Below are positions 42,490-53,148 of a DNA stretch of 64,000 nt, piece by piece (position 1 is the stretch's first letter; every line of letters begins with the position of its first letter). The DNA comes from Lantana camara (taxonomy: Eukaryota; Streptophyta; Magnoliopsida; Lamiales; Verbenaceae), in NCBI GenBank assembly GCA_037501455.1, contig CM074856.1:97082001-97146000 (forward strand). Direction: 5' to 3'. Below the pieces are notes generated by a model. The model was not told the origin of the DNA and ran no database searches. It saw only the letters and a program-made list of their open reading frames with translations. A program made the position numbers and the translations under genes.

Positions 42490-45400
42490 TTATTTAGGGT
42501 GTTTTAGCCTTGGTGGCTATTTTGAGCTCGGGATTCGAATTCGAATTCTAACCTTGTCATTGAGTTCGTTTCGATGATTCGGATTCAATGAATTAACCTT
42601 TTATTTTCTAAATCCATTTGATAGCCCAACCGTTTTAAAATCCGATCCGAGTGGACCGGATACCGTCCGACCCTACCGTTCGACCCTACCCGTGTCTTAG
42701 CTAAAAAGGGGCCAAGCCCTTTCTCTTTTTTCCCACTTTCACGTGCAGCAACAAGGAGAAGAGAGAAGGAAAGGATTTCCCCCTTTGGCCATTCCAAGCT
42801 TTGGCTCGAGTTTGTTTCGTCCGATCATCCGATCGAAGTTCCAAGGTAAGCAATATGATCCTTTCATTACGTACTCCATTTCTACCGATTGAATTCTTTT
42901 ATTCTTGCTCGATTCCTTGGTTATGGTAGATTGATGAATAGTGCCTAAACGTGATAACTTGCTCCCAACGTGTTTATTTGTGATTTAAATTGATGCTAAT
43001 ATGTTATATATGTGTATTTTGATGCATTTTGGTGTATTAATTGGTTGGAATAAGGTTAGGGGTAGTTTTGGACCTTGTCCCGTCGAACCCCTGCTTCCTT
43101 GCTGCTCTTTTTTGGAGAAGATGACCCAACACGGCCGTGTCGAACTCTAGTTCATTTCCAACACGGCCGTGTCAGGCTCTCGAGTTTGAATTTTTTTTAA
43201 CCCGACACGGCCGTGTCAGTTTTCAGGCCAATATTGACATGGCCGTGCTGACCTCGTTTGAACTCCGATTGGCCTGATTTTTGAACCCACGGAAACCTCT
43301 TGAAGTTTAGAACATCCTCAAATTGGAATCACCTCATTATCTTTTGTCATTTGTGAGATATAATCGTTCGAAATTCGTGTCGTTACTTCACCAAAATTCT
43401 GCATTCGTCCAACTTCGAACCTACGCCATTTTCGCCTCGCTTTGAACCACGATCCAAGTCACCTACCATTTGAAACATATATGTGTCTAGTTTCATTCCC
43501 AAGAAACAAAACTTAATTCCCATTTCTAAAACTCAAGTTATGATCGTTTTCCTACAGCTTGTCCGTTTCGGAAAACTTCCAACTTTTGCCCATTTTGCTC
43601 GGAACCGTTTCTTATGCTTTTCTTCCGCTTTTCTTGCACCTTTTCACCTCCGAAACCATTCTTAACTTGTTTTATATTATGTTATGTGTATGTATTTGTT
43701 CTTATATGCATTTATATCGCTTTAGTAATGTGCTTTGTGATCATACATGAATAAGTGCCACCATTTGCCTTTCGTTTACCTTTGTATGCATTGATAGCGC
43801 ACTTGAACAAGCTTTAATGTGTTTTAAGCATATGATAAGCTATGAAATGCATTTCCTTGTATGAAATAAGTTTGAATATGAATTTTGTTTAGGTAGTTGA
43901 ATCTCTTATGTGCCTATGCATACGCCGTGCGTCTATGTGGTTCTTCTTTGGGTCTAAGTCCTGCTTTTTGTCTTCAGTTTGTCCAGGTGCACCCGGGGTG
44001 GTGTTTCGTGAGCCGTTTTGATTCCGGGGTGGATCACTTGTGTTGTTCTTGGATTCCTTTGGTATAAGGTGAGGTTAGGTATAGTTAAACCCTATAAAAT
44101 GTGTTTGTGTTCTATGCATGCGAATTATAACCTTAAGTATAAGTAAATATGTGCAAAATATGTAAGTTTATGAATTTGCTAAGAGTTTGCAAGTACGATA
44201 AGCTATGTACGAGCCTAGGTACGCTTGTTATGGTTTGTTTAAGTTGTAACGTTAACTATGCTTCAAACCGTGTGCCTCTTATGAGCCGGGAGCTACGAGC
44301 TATGGATATCTTATGGATTTGACACGGAGAGGTATGAATAGCATAGTTGTTGCAAAGTAAGGTATGTTATGTTAATTTTGTTATGTAGCGGGTTAGGTTA
44401 TGGTATGCTTCTTATGATTTGTTTGGTATGATTGGGCCTCGGAGTTGTGGGTAAGGGGGACCCGGGTCTGCCATGGGGTCGCCGGTTTATGACCCCGTGC
44501 ACATCTCCACAGTTTGATAGGAATAACCCTGAACCCGCCAGGAGGTTTGGTACGGGGATGGGAACCTGAGGGTTTGAGTGTTCACGCTCCCCTCATCTGT
44601 ATGGATGGTTTGGGTCGCGCAACCCTTCCATCACCGGAGAAGGAGGTATGCATGATACGTTTGCTATGTTATGTTTTGATTTGTTATGTATGTTTAGTTT
44701 GAGGAGGGCAGGATGGGATTAGGTGCTCGTACCCACCGAGTTATGTATGTATGCTTTAGTAAAGTTCGTGAAACGGGGATAGACTCTTAAATTAAAATAA
44801 TATATGAACCTTTTGAATATGTAAGCTGAGATATGATTTGATTCGATATGATTTGCTATGAATTAATGATCCGGTTTTATATGAAATTCTTTAAGCTTTG
44901 GTTTGCTTTGTTTCTTTTAGAATCCCTATATATGTATCACGGGTTAAACTTTGGTATGCAAAAACTATCCCTGAGTTCACGAACTATGTGATTGTTGTGT
45001 GCTTTGCTCTTATACATATAGCGTGTGTGGGTAGCCCCTCACTCAATCTGTGTGACTGACCCCTCTCCCCTTTCATTTTAGTTGCAGGTTCTGGTTGTGG
45101 AGTTCGAGCTAGGCGGTTTTGAGTCGGGTCTGTCGAGTCCGTGTCTGTTTGTTTGTTTCGTTAAGTGCTTAGCTCGTTATTGTGTAAGAAGTTATGTATA
45201 CGTTTATGATATATTTTATGCAGGTTTGTATTGATTTGAATGTATGAATTACGGGACAGGTTAGGACAGGTTCGTGGATTTAGTTGAACCCGTTTGTATT
45301 TTGATTTATGCTATATTCGGGATTAGGGATCTATGTTAGTTGAACCCGTCAACTGTTGCTTTTAATTTAAGTTTGTTTGTGTGATTGCTTCCGCATACGC

Positions 45401-45571
45401 TTTCGTTTTGTTGGTTGGTTTAATTTGCAGGGTCTACGTTCCGCCTAGCTTAGGTGTGTGTCTGTCTGTCACCCGTTCGCCTCTGCTCGGTTCATGTACG
45501 GGTTTCCCATCTCGTATGTGGATTGGGCTTAGGTGCGGGGGATGTGGTGACCCACCGTGCGGGGTGCTACA
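42490..45571 (+). mobile_element. 3' LTR of element C, second part
   Basis: Resumes after TAATT (42485-42489) and carries the same landmarks as the 5' copy: palindromes at 43128-43249, the GC-rich block near 44440, the hairpin (one base changed, CAATC) near 45053, an acceptor TTGCAG near 45087, and inverted-repeat arms at 45106-45116 and 45441-45451. Confidence 0.9.
43128..43249. repeat. four palindromes in two 32-bp pairs (3' LTR C)
   Basis: Centres are 43134.5, 43166.5, 43210.5 and 43242.5, distances 32, 44 and 32 bp as in the 5' LTR. The fourth reads GACATGGCCGTGCT. Confidence 0.9.
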
Positions 45572-45576
45572 CCTCC

Positions 45577-48075
45577 AATATCGATCCAAGCCAAGCAAGG
45601 AGAAGCCAAGGATTATCTTCCATAATCACCAAGAATCAAGCTCCATACCATCTCTTTCTTTTTCCCCTTCATCTCCTCCATCTTCAAGGTGAGAGCATGC
45701 ATATATCTTTGAGGATTCATAATAGCAAAGTTAGGGTTTTGTGGTTCTTTGCATTCCATGAGATTATATGAATCATATATGATGGTCTTGGGTTGGTTTT
45801 GTGCATCTTAATCATGAGTTACATGAAGTTGAGCTTGGGTGATCATTTGTGTACATAAGGGTTTCATATGAAGATTTTGATGAATTAATGTATGATATCT
45901 TGGTTCTTCTGATGCCTAAGTGATATATACGACTCATATGCATGTTATATGTTGATTTTGAGATGTTTTATTTGTTGTGGTATGGTGTGGGAAGGGTTGG
46001 GAGCCATTCCCGCGAATCCCCTATTTTTCCCTTGCTATTTTTCGGACAGAACCTTCCCAAACGCCCGTTTGGGCTTCTAGTTATAGCACCAAACGCACGT
46101 TTGGCACTGTTACAGGAGGTTTTCACACGCCCGTTTCTGCTTTCAGACCAATTTTCAAACGGGCGTTTCTCCCTCATCCCAACTCCAAATGACCTGATTT
46201 TTAAAGAAACCTAAACCTCTTAAAGTCTAGAACAACCTCAAATTGGAATCATCTTAATACATTTTGTAAATTGTGAGATATAATCAATTCTTTTAGGTGT
46301 CGCCACTTTCCCGACAAACTGCACTCGCCTAACTTCAAGCTTTTGCCATTTTCTCCTCGCTTTGAACTAGAAAACGAGCCATATACCATCGGAAAGGTCT
46401 TTGTGTCTAGTTTCATTCCCAATAAAAAAAACTAAATTCTCACTTCTACAATTAAAGATATTCCAGTTTTCCCTCAGCATGTACGTTTCCTAAAATTATC
46501 CGTTTTTACCAAACTTCACCAAAACCTTTCTTATTGCATTCCTTTCACTCTCTTGGCTCCCATATGTGAATTATATGATACATGTACTTGATTAATTGAT
46601 AAGTATGCTCCAACTTGACCCTTCTTAGTACTTAATTGCTCAAACGTGATTGTGTGATTCCATGTCTTACATGAATTGAACTTGAATTAATTGAAGGATA
46701 TGACTACATGATTTCTTGATACTAATTTACTCTCTTAAGTGTTAATTGGTTCTCATACATGTTTAAATGTCCCTTGATTGCTAATTTGTTTGGGTATTAA
46801 GGTGTTACATGAGCTTTGTCGTGCCTCATACTTGGTCTCATATTGAGTCTTGTCTCACGATTTCACGTTATTTCCTTTCTTGTCCAGTTCTTCTCCAGGG
46901 CGGAGATCATTGATCATTTGGACATTTTGTTGTATCCTTGTCTTGTTCCGTCGCTCGTCAGGTGAGGTTTAATTTCTAGATATATAGAACCCATATAACC
47001 CTATGTGATAATTTAAGCCAAAATGTATCTATATATCTATAGTTTTCCAAACTCTATCGATTTTCAACTGATTCCATTGAACTGATTGATTGATTGACTG
47101 TTTTGGCGAGTAACGCATGATCACTTTGGGCCCGAGGGTAGTGTATTGAGCCAACCGAGGAAGCAAGGGCTGACGGGTAACTCTTGCACTATCTTCGTAA
47201 CCTTGGGATGACCCCTGAACCCACTAGGAGATTAGTGGGGGAAGGAGTTCCGGGCATAGGGACTCATGAACCCTATGCTCAATGAGATTGGGTGGTGGGG
47301 CCTTGCTATCCCACCATCACCGGAGGGAGAAGGAGTCACTGAAACTGCTACTTGTGCACTGTAAATTGATTGTTTGATCACCTAATCACTTAATAACTGA
47401 ATGATTGTACACTGTCGGAGTAAGGTTGGAGAATTGCCCTCACTCGACGGAACACTAATTGATTGATTGAAATTGATTATAGTGTCTAATCTGATAGTTG
47501 TAATCTCGGGCGAGTTCTAAATGTTCTATTCTTGAACTTATATTGTTTTCTTTTATAAAACCTTACCCGAGGTTATGACTTGCATGGTAATTGCACTAAT
47601 ATTTATTTATAAACCCTCGCTCAGTCTTTCATAGACTGACACCTCACACTTTTCAGGTTTTCCAGTGTTGGCGCTAGGCGGGAGTCGAGTTAGTCCAGTG
47701 GTCTTTATTTCGAGTCTAGCATTGCCTTTTCATGTTCTTATTATTTCCGCCTTTATCATGTTAGGGATCTTGTAACTTTTGGAGACTTATGCATGTATTG
47801 AATATTGGAGATGATAATATATTGATGTTTGAGCTAGAATAGGATGAGCATTTGGATATTTTGTATATGATAATGAAATGTTAGTGTTTATAGTTCCGCT
47901 TTCGAATTTTCATGTATTGGATCGAATTGAATTGGGGTCTAGTCCCGCCTAGCTAGATTGTTTCTTGCATTGTCACCCGTTCGCTATAGTCTTAGTTCAT
48001 GTATGGATCATCCATTTCGTATGTGGACTGAGCTATAGTGCGGGGGTGTGGTATCTCGGCGTTCCAAGTGCTACA
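45577..48075 (+). mobile_element. 3' LTR of element D, second part
   Basis: This completes a 2,914-bp LTR ending GTGCTACA. It carries the donor CAAG|GTGAGA at 45689, palindromes at 46056-46168, an acceptor TTCTCCAG at 46898, the donor CAG|GTGAGG at 46962, the hairpin TCAGTCTTTCATAGACTGA (47621-47639), an acceptor TTTTCAG at 47656, and the arms GCTAGGCGGGA (47673-47683) and TCCCGCCTAGC (47943-47953). The first 1,945 bp of the full LTR equal the 5' remnant exactly in length. Confidence 0.9.
46056..46168. repeat. four palindromes in two 32-bp pairs (3' LTR D)
   Basis: Centres are 46064.5, 46096.5, 46130.5 and 46162.5, distances 32, 34 and 32 bp, the same as in the D 5' LTR. The first is CCCAAACGCCCGTTTGGG. 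Confidence 0.88.
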
Positions 48076-48517
48076 GGACCACCGACCCCGCAGAGTTTCT
48101 GGACCATTTTTTGCATCTGATGCACTTGTACAAGCACTCTAGCCATTACTGGGCAAAAGTATTTGTTACCTCCCTCATCGGAATGGGCCAAGAGTGGTAC
48201 AAGCGTCTACCGCCGGATTATATCTACTCATACGGCGAGCTCACCGATGCCTTCCTGAACCACTTCAATTCCTTGAAGGCACCCGTCACTACGCCTACAA
48301 CATTTACAATATAGTGCAGGGCAAGAATGAAACTCTTCACTCGTTCTTCGCCCGTTTTAATAATGAAGTATTGCAGGTGGAGAGGCCCTCCATGGATTTC
48401 TTGATCGCAGTGCTCTTTAAGGCTGTGGATCACAAGCAATACGTGAGCAAAAAGTTTGCCGACTCCATCGTGGAGAGAAGGCCAGGAACCCTCATGGCCT
48501 TACGAGAATTTGCCTAG
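48076..48517 (+). pseudogene. gag: Tat-lineage gag, central part, frameshifted
   Basis: After the duplication GGACC the gag frame resumes (DPAEFLDHF, WYKRLPPDYIYSYGEL), characteristic of Tat/Retand capsid. A frameshift near 48270-48300 moves the rest (GKNETLHSFFARFNNEVLQV) to another frame, which stops at a TAG at 48515-48517 shortly before the zinc-knuckle region. It is the continuation of the gag piece that ends at 26840. Confidence 0.8.
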
Positions 48518-50233
48518 CCGTTCTTCGCGCTCGAAGATATGTATGGGACTAATGGGCCCCGACACCCTAGCCCGGTAAGTCATGAGCGACATCTGGAGCG
48601 GGGGCGGAAAGATGCTAGCAGGAAAGAGCACAGGAAATCTCCTCCCGGCCCCCGCCGTTTCGAGTGCATCCCCCTTACAAGGACGAACTCGAAAGTTTAC
48701 GCCTTGTCCGACAAGAAACTCTTCAAAAGGCCTACGAAGATGAAGGAAACTGAGGCTTTGAGATGCTCAAACAAATACTGTGCTTTCCATAAGCAAAGGG
48801 GGCATGATACGGATGAATGCCGCCAGCTGGAGGTTGAAATTCAAAGGCTCATCGCTGGGGGCCACTTGAAGGAGTTTGTCAAGATGTTGGAGCGTTATGA
48901 TGACTGTTGCAACGAGCGCTCAAGAGAGAGAAGGAGGAGCCCCTCGCGTTCAAGAAGCCAGCGGGGGCGAGGCACCCCAGAGAGTAGCTATCGAGGTAAA
49001 GGAAAGGCCCCCGAACAAGAGAATGCCCCTTTTGCGGTCATCAACATAATAGCAGGAGGTTCATCAAGAGGGGATTCCAACGCTTCCCGACGCCGATATA
49101 TCCGTAGTTACGATCAGCGCCTCTCGGCGCCCAAATCAGTTTATGCCATTCAAGAGGCAAAAAATCAGCACTCGAAAGAAAATGATGTAATAGGATTTAC
49201 TGATAGTGATTTGGAACATATTGTAACACCCCATGGGGTCAGTGAAACCTCTGACTGCCCCATGGTGGTTAGCTTGGATGTCAACAATCACATTGTAAAG
49301 AGGGTGTTAGTGGATAGTGGAAGCTCTGTTAACGTTTTGCCCTACACCACGTTCCAAAAGATGAATGTTACCAACACCTCGCTCGAACCACTCAAAATAG
49401 CTCTCATTGGCTTTGGAGGTTCTGAGGTTGTCCCACGAGGGCAAACTCGCTTGGCCACTTCATTCGGCCGAGCCTCACAGCGTAAAACGCTCATGGTCAC
49501 CTACGCCGTGGTGGAAATTGATATCCCATATAACATCATAATCGGGCGACCGGCTCTCGTGGATATCAAAGCGATTATCTCCACTTACCATCAGAAAATC
49601 AAGTTCCCCACCCCCGAGGGCGTCGGAGAAATTCTGTGCAACGTACGAAAAGCCTGGGAATGCTACATGCTATCTCTCAGAAAGCCTAAAACAGAGAAAG
49701 CATTTCAAATTGGGTCCACCAAGAAATCCGTTGATTTCCCCAATCTGGACGAGGATGGTCCCGTGGGTAAGAGGGCCAAATTGAACAAGAAGAAGAACAA
49801 AAAGAAAGATCCCCACAACAAAGATACCCCCGAAACTGCCCCGCCAGGGATAGTTGGAGAGTCTTCCTCTGAAGAGAACGAGGGTGGGCAAGGGGAGCCT
49901 GGGCATAACGGTCACCTGACAGGGAAGAAAAGAGCGCTTGAACTCCCCCTTCCAAAAATAAGGATCGAGCCCTCAGAAAAATTCCTTACTATTGAGATAG
50001 AGCCAGGGAACAAGGATAAAACTACCCAGATTGGGTCCAACCTCTCTGGACCCTCACAGATCATGATGATAGACTTTCTCAGAGAAAATATTGATGTCTT
50101 TGCATGGAAAGCCTCGAATCTTACCGGGATTGACCCAAGCTTCATAGTCCACAGGCCCAATGTGGACCCATCTTTTAAGCCAATTAAACAGAAGAAGCGG
50201 GATGTGCACGGCTTTCGGAAGATAAGTTATTGA
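48518..50233 (+). pseudogene. gag-pol: Tat-lineage gag C-terminus, protease and start of reverse transcriptase
   Basis: One long frame covers three parts. First is a zinc knuckle of the Tat form (CAFHKQRGHDTDEC, about residue 85). Next is a basic Ser/Arg-rich linker, then an aspartic protease with the active-site motif VDSGSS (about residue 260) and a later IIIGRPAL flap-distal motif. After a charged linker (about residues 390-480) the reverse transcriptase begins (ENIDVFAWKASNLTGIDPSF). A frameshift near 50220 ends the frame before the catalytic region. The protease motif looks intact, so the main damage is the shifts and stops on either side. Confidence 0.85.
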
Positions 50234-50891
50234 AGAGGAAGTTAACAAGCTTCTTGAAGCTCAGTATATCGAGCCCATACTGTATTTGGAGTGGTTGTGT
50301 AACGTGGTACTGGTGCCCAAGAGCGCAAATAAGTAGCGCATGTGCAATGACTTCACGGATCTTAACAAGGCTTGCCCTAAAGATCCTTACCCATTGCCCC
50401 GTATAGACCAACTGGTGGACTCAACTGCGGGCTGCGAACTCATGAGTATGATGGATGCCTTCCAAGGCTACTATCAAATCTTTATGGCTCCGGAAGACCG
50501 CCCCAAAACTTCATTTGTTGTTCACTTGGGTGTACATTGCTTCTTGGTCATGCCTTTTGGACTCAAGAACGCTGGGGCCACTTATCAACGCCTCGTCAAC
50601 AAGATGTTTGAGAAAGAAATTGGAAGATCCATAGAAGTGTATGTCGATGATATGATTGTTAAGAGCGAGCGTCAGGACTCGCACTTGGAGGATCTCAAGC
50701 GCACTTTTGCCATTTTGCGCCAGTATGGGATGAAATTGAATCCTTCAAAATGTACTTTTGGAGTGCGAGGAGGAAAATTCTTGGGCTACATGGTCAGCCA
50801 GAGGGGAATTGAGGCCAACCCAGAAAAAATCAAGGCTATTTTGGACATCCCATCCCCTCCTAATCTCCGGGAAGTACAAGTGCTGGTATAG
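50234..50891 (+). pseudogene. pol: Tat-lineage reverse transcriptase
   Basis: The domain reads DFTDLNKACPKDPYPLPRID, MMDAFQGYYQI, VMPFGLKNAGATYQRLVNKMF and the catalytic YVDDMIVKS, then FLGYMVSQRGIEANPEKI. These are standard Ty3 reverse-transcriptase motifs in the Tat flavour. An in-frame TAG just before 50340 and a TAG at 50889-50891 bound the open part. The enzyme would copy genomic RNA into cDNA. The catalytic Asp pair is kept, but the frame is broken both sides. Confidence 0.88.
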
Positions 50892-52082
50892 AAAATCATT
50901 TCTTTAAACAGGTTTATCTCGCACACGGCGGACCGAAACCTCCCTTTCTTCAAAATTCTGCGCAACGCTCAAAATTTTGCTTGGACTGAGGAATGTGAGA
51001 AGGCGTTGCAGGACATGAAGGCTTACCTTTCGAGCGCTCCGCTCCTGACCAAACCAGTTGAGGGAGAGAAGCTATTCATGTACCTCTTCGTTTCAACCGA
51101 GGCAACGAGCGCAATTCTAGTAGCTGTACGGGAACGTAAGCACTTGCCTGTTTATTATTTGAGCAAAACATTACAACTCATCAATGCATCACGACGGTTG
51201 AGGTCTTACTTCCAGGCACACTCAATAACTGTCCTCACTGATCAGCCTCTGAAGGAAGTGCTGTCCAAACCGGATGTATCGGGAAGACTGATAAAATGGG
51301 CCATTGAGTTGAGCCAGTTTGACTTAAGTTTCGAGCCCAGAGCTACTATACAAGCGCAGGTTGTAGCGGATTTGCTGGTTGAACGTTTCGGTTTAGAACC
51401 TACTGTTCTAAAGAACGACGGTTTATGGGTCCTGCACACAGATGGTTCCTCAACCTCTCAAGGGGGAGGAGTAGGGGTAACCCTTAGAGACCCCAACGGA
51501 ATTGAGTTAGACTTTGCAATCAGGTTGGATTTTCAGGTCACCAATAACGAGGCAGAGTATGAAGCCCTTATGCAAGGATTGAAAATTGGTTTTCAAAATG
51601 GAGCCTCCAGGATCACCGCTTATGTTGATTCACAGTTAATTGCGAGCCAGATTGAAGGAACTTATGAGGCTCGAGAAACCACCATGGTGCAGTATTTGAG
51701 CAAAGCCAAGGAAATTATCGGGAAGTTCAAAGAATTCCATTTACTCCAGGTCCCACGGGCCGAAAACGAGCGCGCTGACGCTCTATCAAAATTTACCTCG
51801 GCCTTGGAAGGTATCAGTGAGCGATTCGTTACATTTCTTAGAACTGAAGAGCCTCTGATAAGAGAGCAGGGCACCAAGAGAGTGGTAGCCATGATTGATC
51901 CGCACGAGCCTTGCTGGCTTGATGATATTATCAGATTTCTTAAAGATGGCATTTGTCCCACTGACAAGGTGGAAGCTCGGAAAATCAGAAATAAAGCCCC
52001 TCGGTTTTCTTTGGATTCTGAGGGAAAGTTATTCAAGAAGTCATTTCAAGGACCCCCGATGAGGTGTCTAAGGCCCTCGTAA
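50892..52082 (+). pseudogene. pol: Tat-lineage RNase H and second, archaeal-type RNase H
   Basis: The retroviral-type RNase H comes first (to about 51330). Its middle appears shortened, because LSKTLQL joins directly to INASRRLRSYFQAHSI where Tat relatives have about 20 more residues. The second RNase H follows at about 51430-51800, with HTDGSS, NNEAEYEAL, VDSQLIASQ and NERADALSK, giving the Asp-Glu-Asp-Asp set. This additional archaeal-type RNase H is a hallmark of the Tat lineage. The frame stops at 52080-52082, after which the integrase is in another frame. Confidence 0.88.
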
Positions 52083-53148
52083 GCTAAAGAGACGCTCGAG
52101 CTTATTCACAATGGAAGCTGTGGAAACCATTCAGAAGGGCGTATCCTCGCAAAGAAGGTCCTGAGGAGTGGGTTTCATTGGCCCATAGTTCTGCAAGACG
52201 CCATTGAGTTTTCCAGGAAATGTCCTAATTGTCAATTTCATTCTAACCTCCCTCAACTGCCACTGCCCAGATGATCCCTATAGATGTCTCATAGCCCTTT
52301 GATCAATGGGGAATCGACATTGTGGGACCCTTGCCCATCGCGATCGGACAGAAGAAGTTTGTCATTTTGGCTGTGGATTATTTTACGAAATGGGCCGAGG
52401 CTGAGGCTGAGGCTGTTGCAAAGATTACATTCAGGGTCGTGAGGGACTTCATTTGGAAAAACACTATCTGCAGATATGGCATACCAAGGGTGCTCAATTC
52501 AGACAATGGATCCCAGTTCATAGCAGCTGACACGCGAGAATGGTGTTCAGAGTTGGGTATTGAGCAACGTTTTACTTCGTAGGCCATCCCCAAGCCAATG
52601 GACAGGCAAAAGTCACCAACAGGATCATTTTGTAGCATCTGAAAACCATGCTAGAAAGCAAGAAAAGTGAGTGGGCCGAAGAGCTACAAGGAGCCCTATG
52701 GGCGTATCGTAGAACCCCATGAGCGTCAACCGGAGAAACGCCATTTGCCCTCGTGTATGGATCTGAAGCCATGATACCAACGGAAATTGTACACGAATCC
52801 GCTCGTGTAGCCTATTTCGAGCCCCAGGATAATGAAGTCAACAGGAGCCTGGAGTTGGACCTACTGGAGGAGAGAAGGGACAATGCGTGGGCAAAAATGC
52901 ACAGATATAAGGCAGCTGTGGCACGACAATATAACAAGCGTGTAAAAGAAAGAATTTTCCAACTTGGAGACTTGGTCTTGAAGAAAGTGGAAGTATCCAA
53001 ACATGTGGGAAAATTGGACCCCAACTGGGAAGGTCCGTTCAAAATCATACAAATCAGAGCTAACAACACTTACACCCTGGAGACATTGCAAGGCGAGCGC
53101 TTGCCACGCCCTTGGAACACATGTAACCTCCGGCCGTTTTATGTTTAA
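52083..53148 (+). pseudogene. pol: Tat-lineage integrase, broken and catalytically altered
   Basis: The zinc-binding end is visible near 52100-52260 (FHWPIVLQDA, CPNCQ) but is interrupted by stops. The core has Asp in GIDIVGP (about 52313) and Asp in NSDNGSQF (about 52501). A one-base loss near 52580 shifts the frame. In the third motif, where relatives have Gln-Val-Glu-Val-Thr-Asn, this copy reads Gln-Ala-Lys-Val-Thr-Asn (codon AAA at 52609-52611), so the catalytic Glu is replaced. The C-terminal DNA-binding part (LGDLVLKKV, PNWEGPFKI) is open at 52753-53148 and ends in TAA. No chromodomain follows, as expected for Tat. Confidence 0.85.

Larger units (their letters stand above)
32464..45571 (+). 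mobile_element. gag-only Tekay-type element C
   Basis: The ends TGTGACACCCCG and GGGGTGCTACA are flanked by the exact duplication CCTCC (32459-32463 and 45572-45576). The 5' LTR is 3,281 bp (32464-35744) and the internal region is 2,927 bp with a gag frame but no pol. The 3' LTR is 38672-38860 plus 42490-45571 (3,271 bp), split by solo LTR B2. The element keeps primer-binding site, pre-tract hairpin and polypurine tract, so it looks like a gag-donating, pol-dependent non-autonomous element. Confidence 0.9.
26841..48075 (+). mobile_element. non-autonomous Tekay-type element D, inserted in Tat gag
   Basis: The ends TGTAACGCCCC and GTGCTACA are flanked by the perfect 5-bp target duplication GGACC (26836-26840 and 48076-48080). 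The 5' LTR remnant is 26841-28785, the internal region 28786-32048, and the 3' LTR 32049-32463 plus 45577-48075. Element C and its target copy make up the rest. D has no recognisable gag or pol. Confidence 0.9.
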
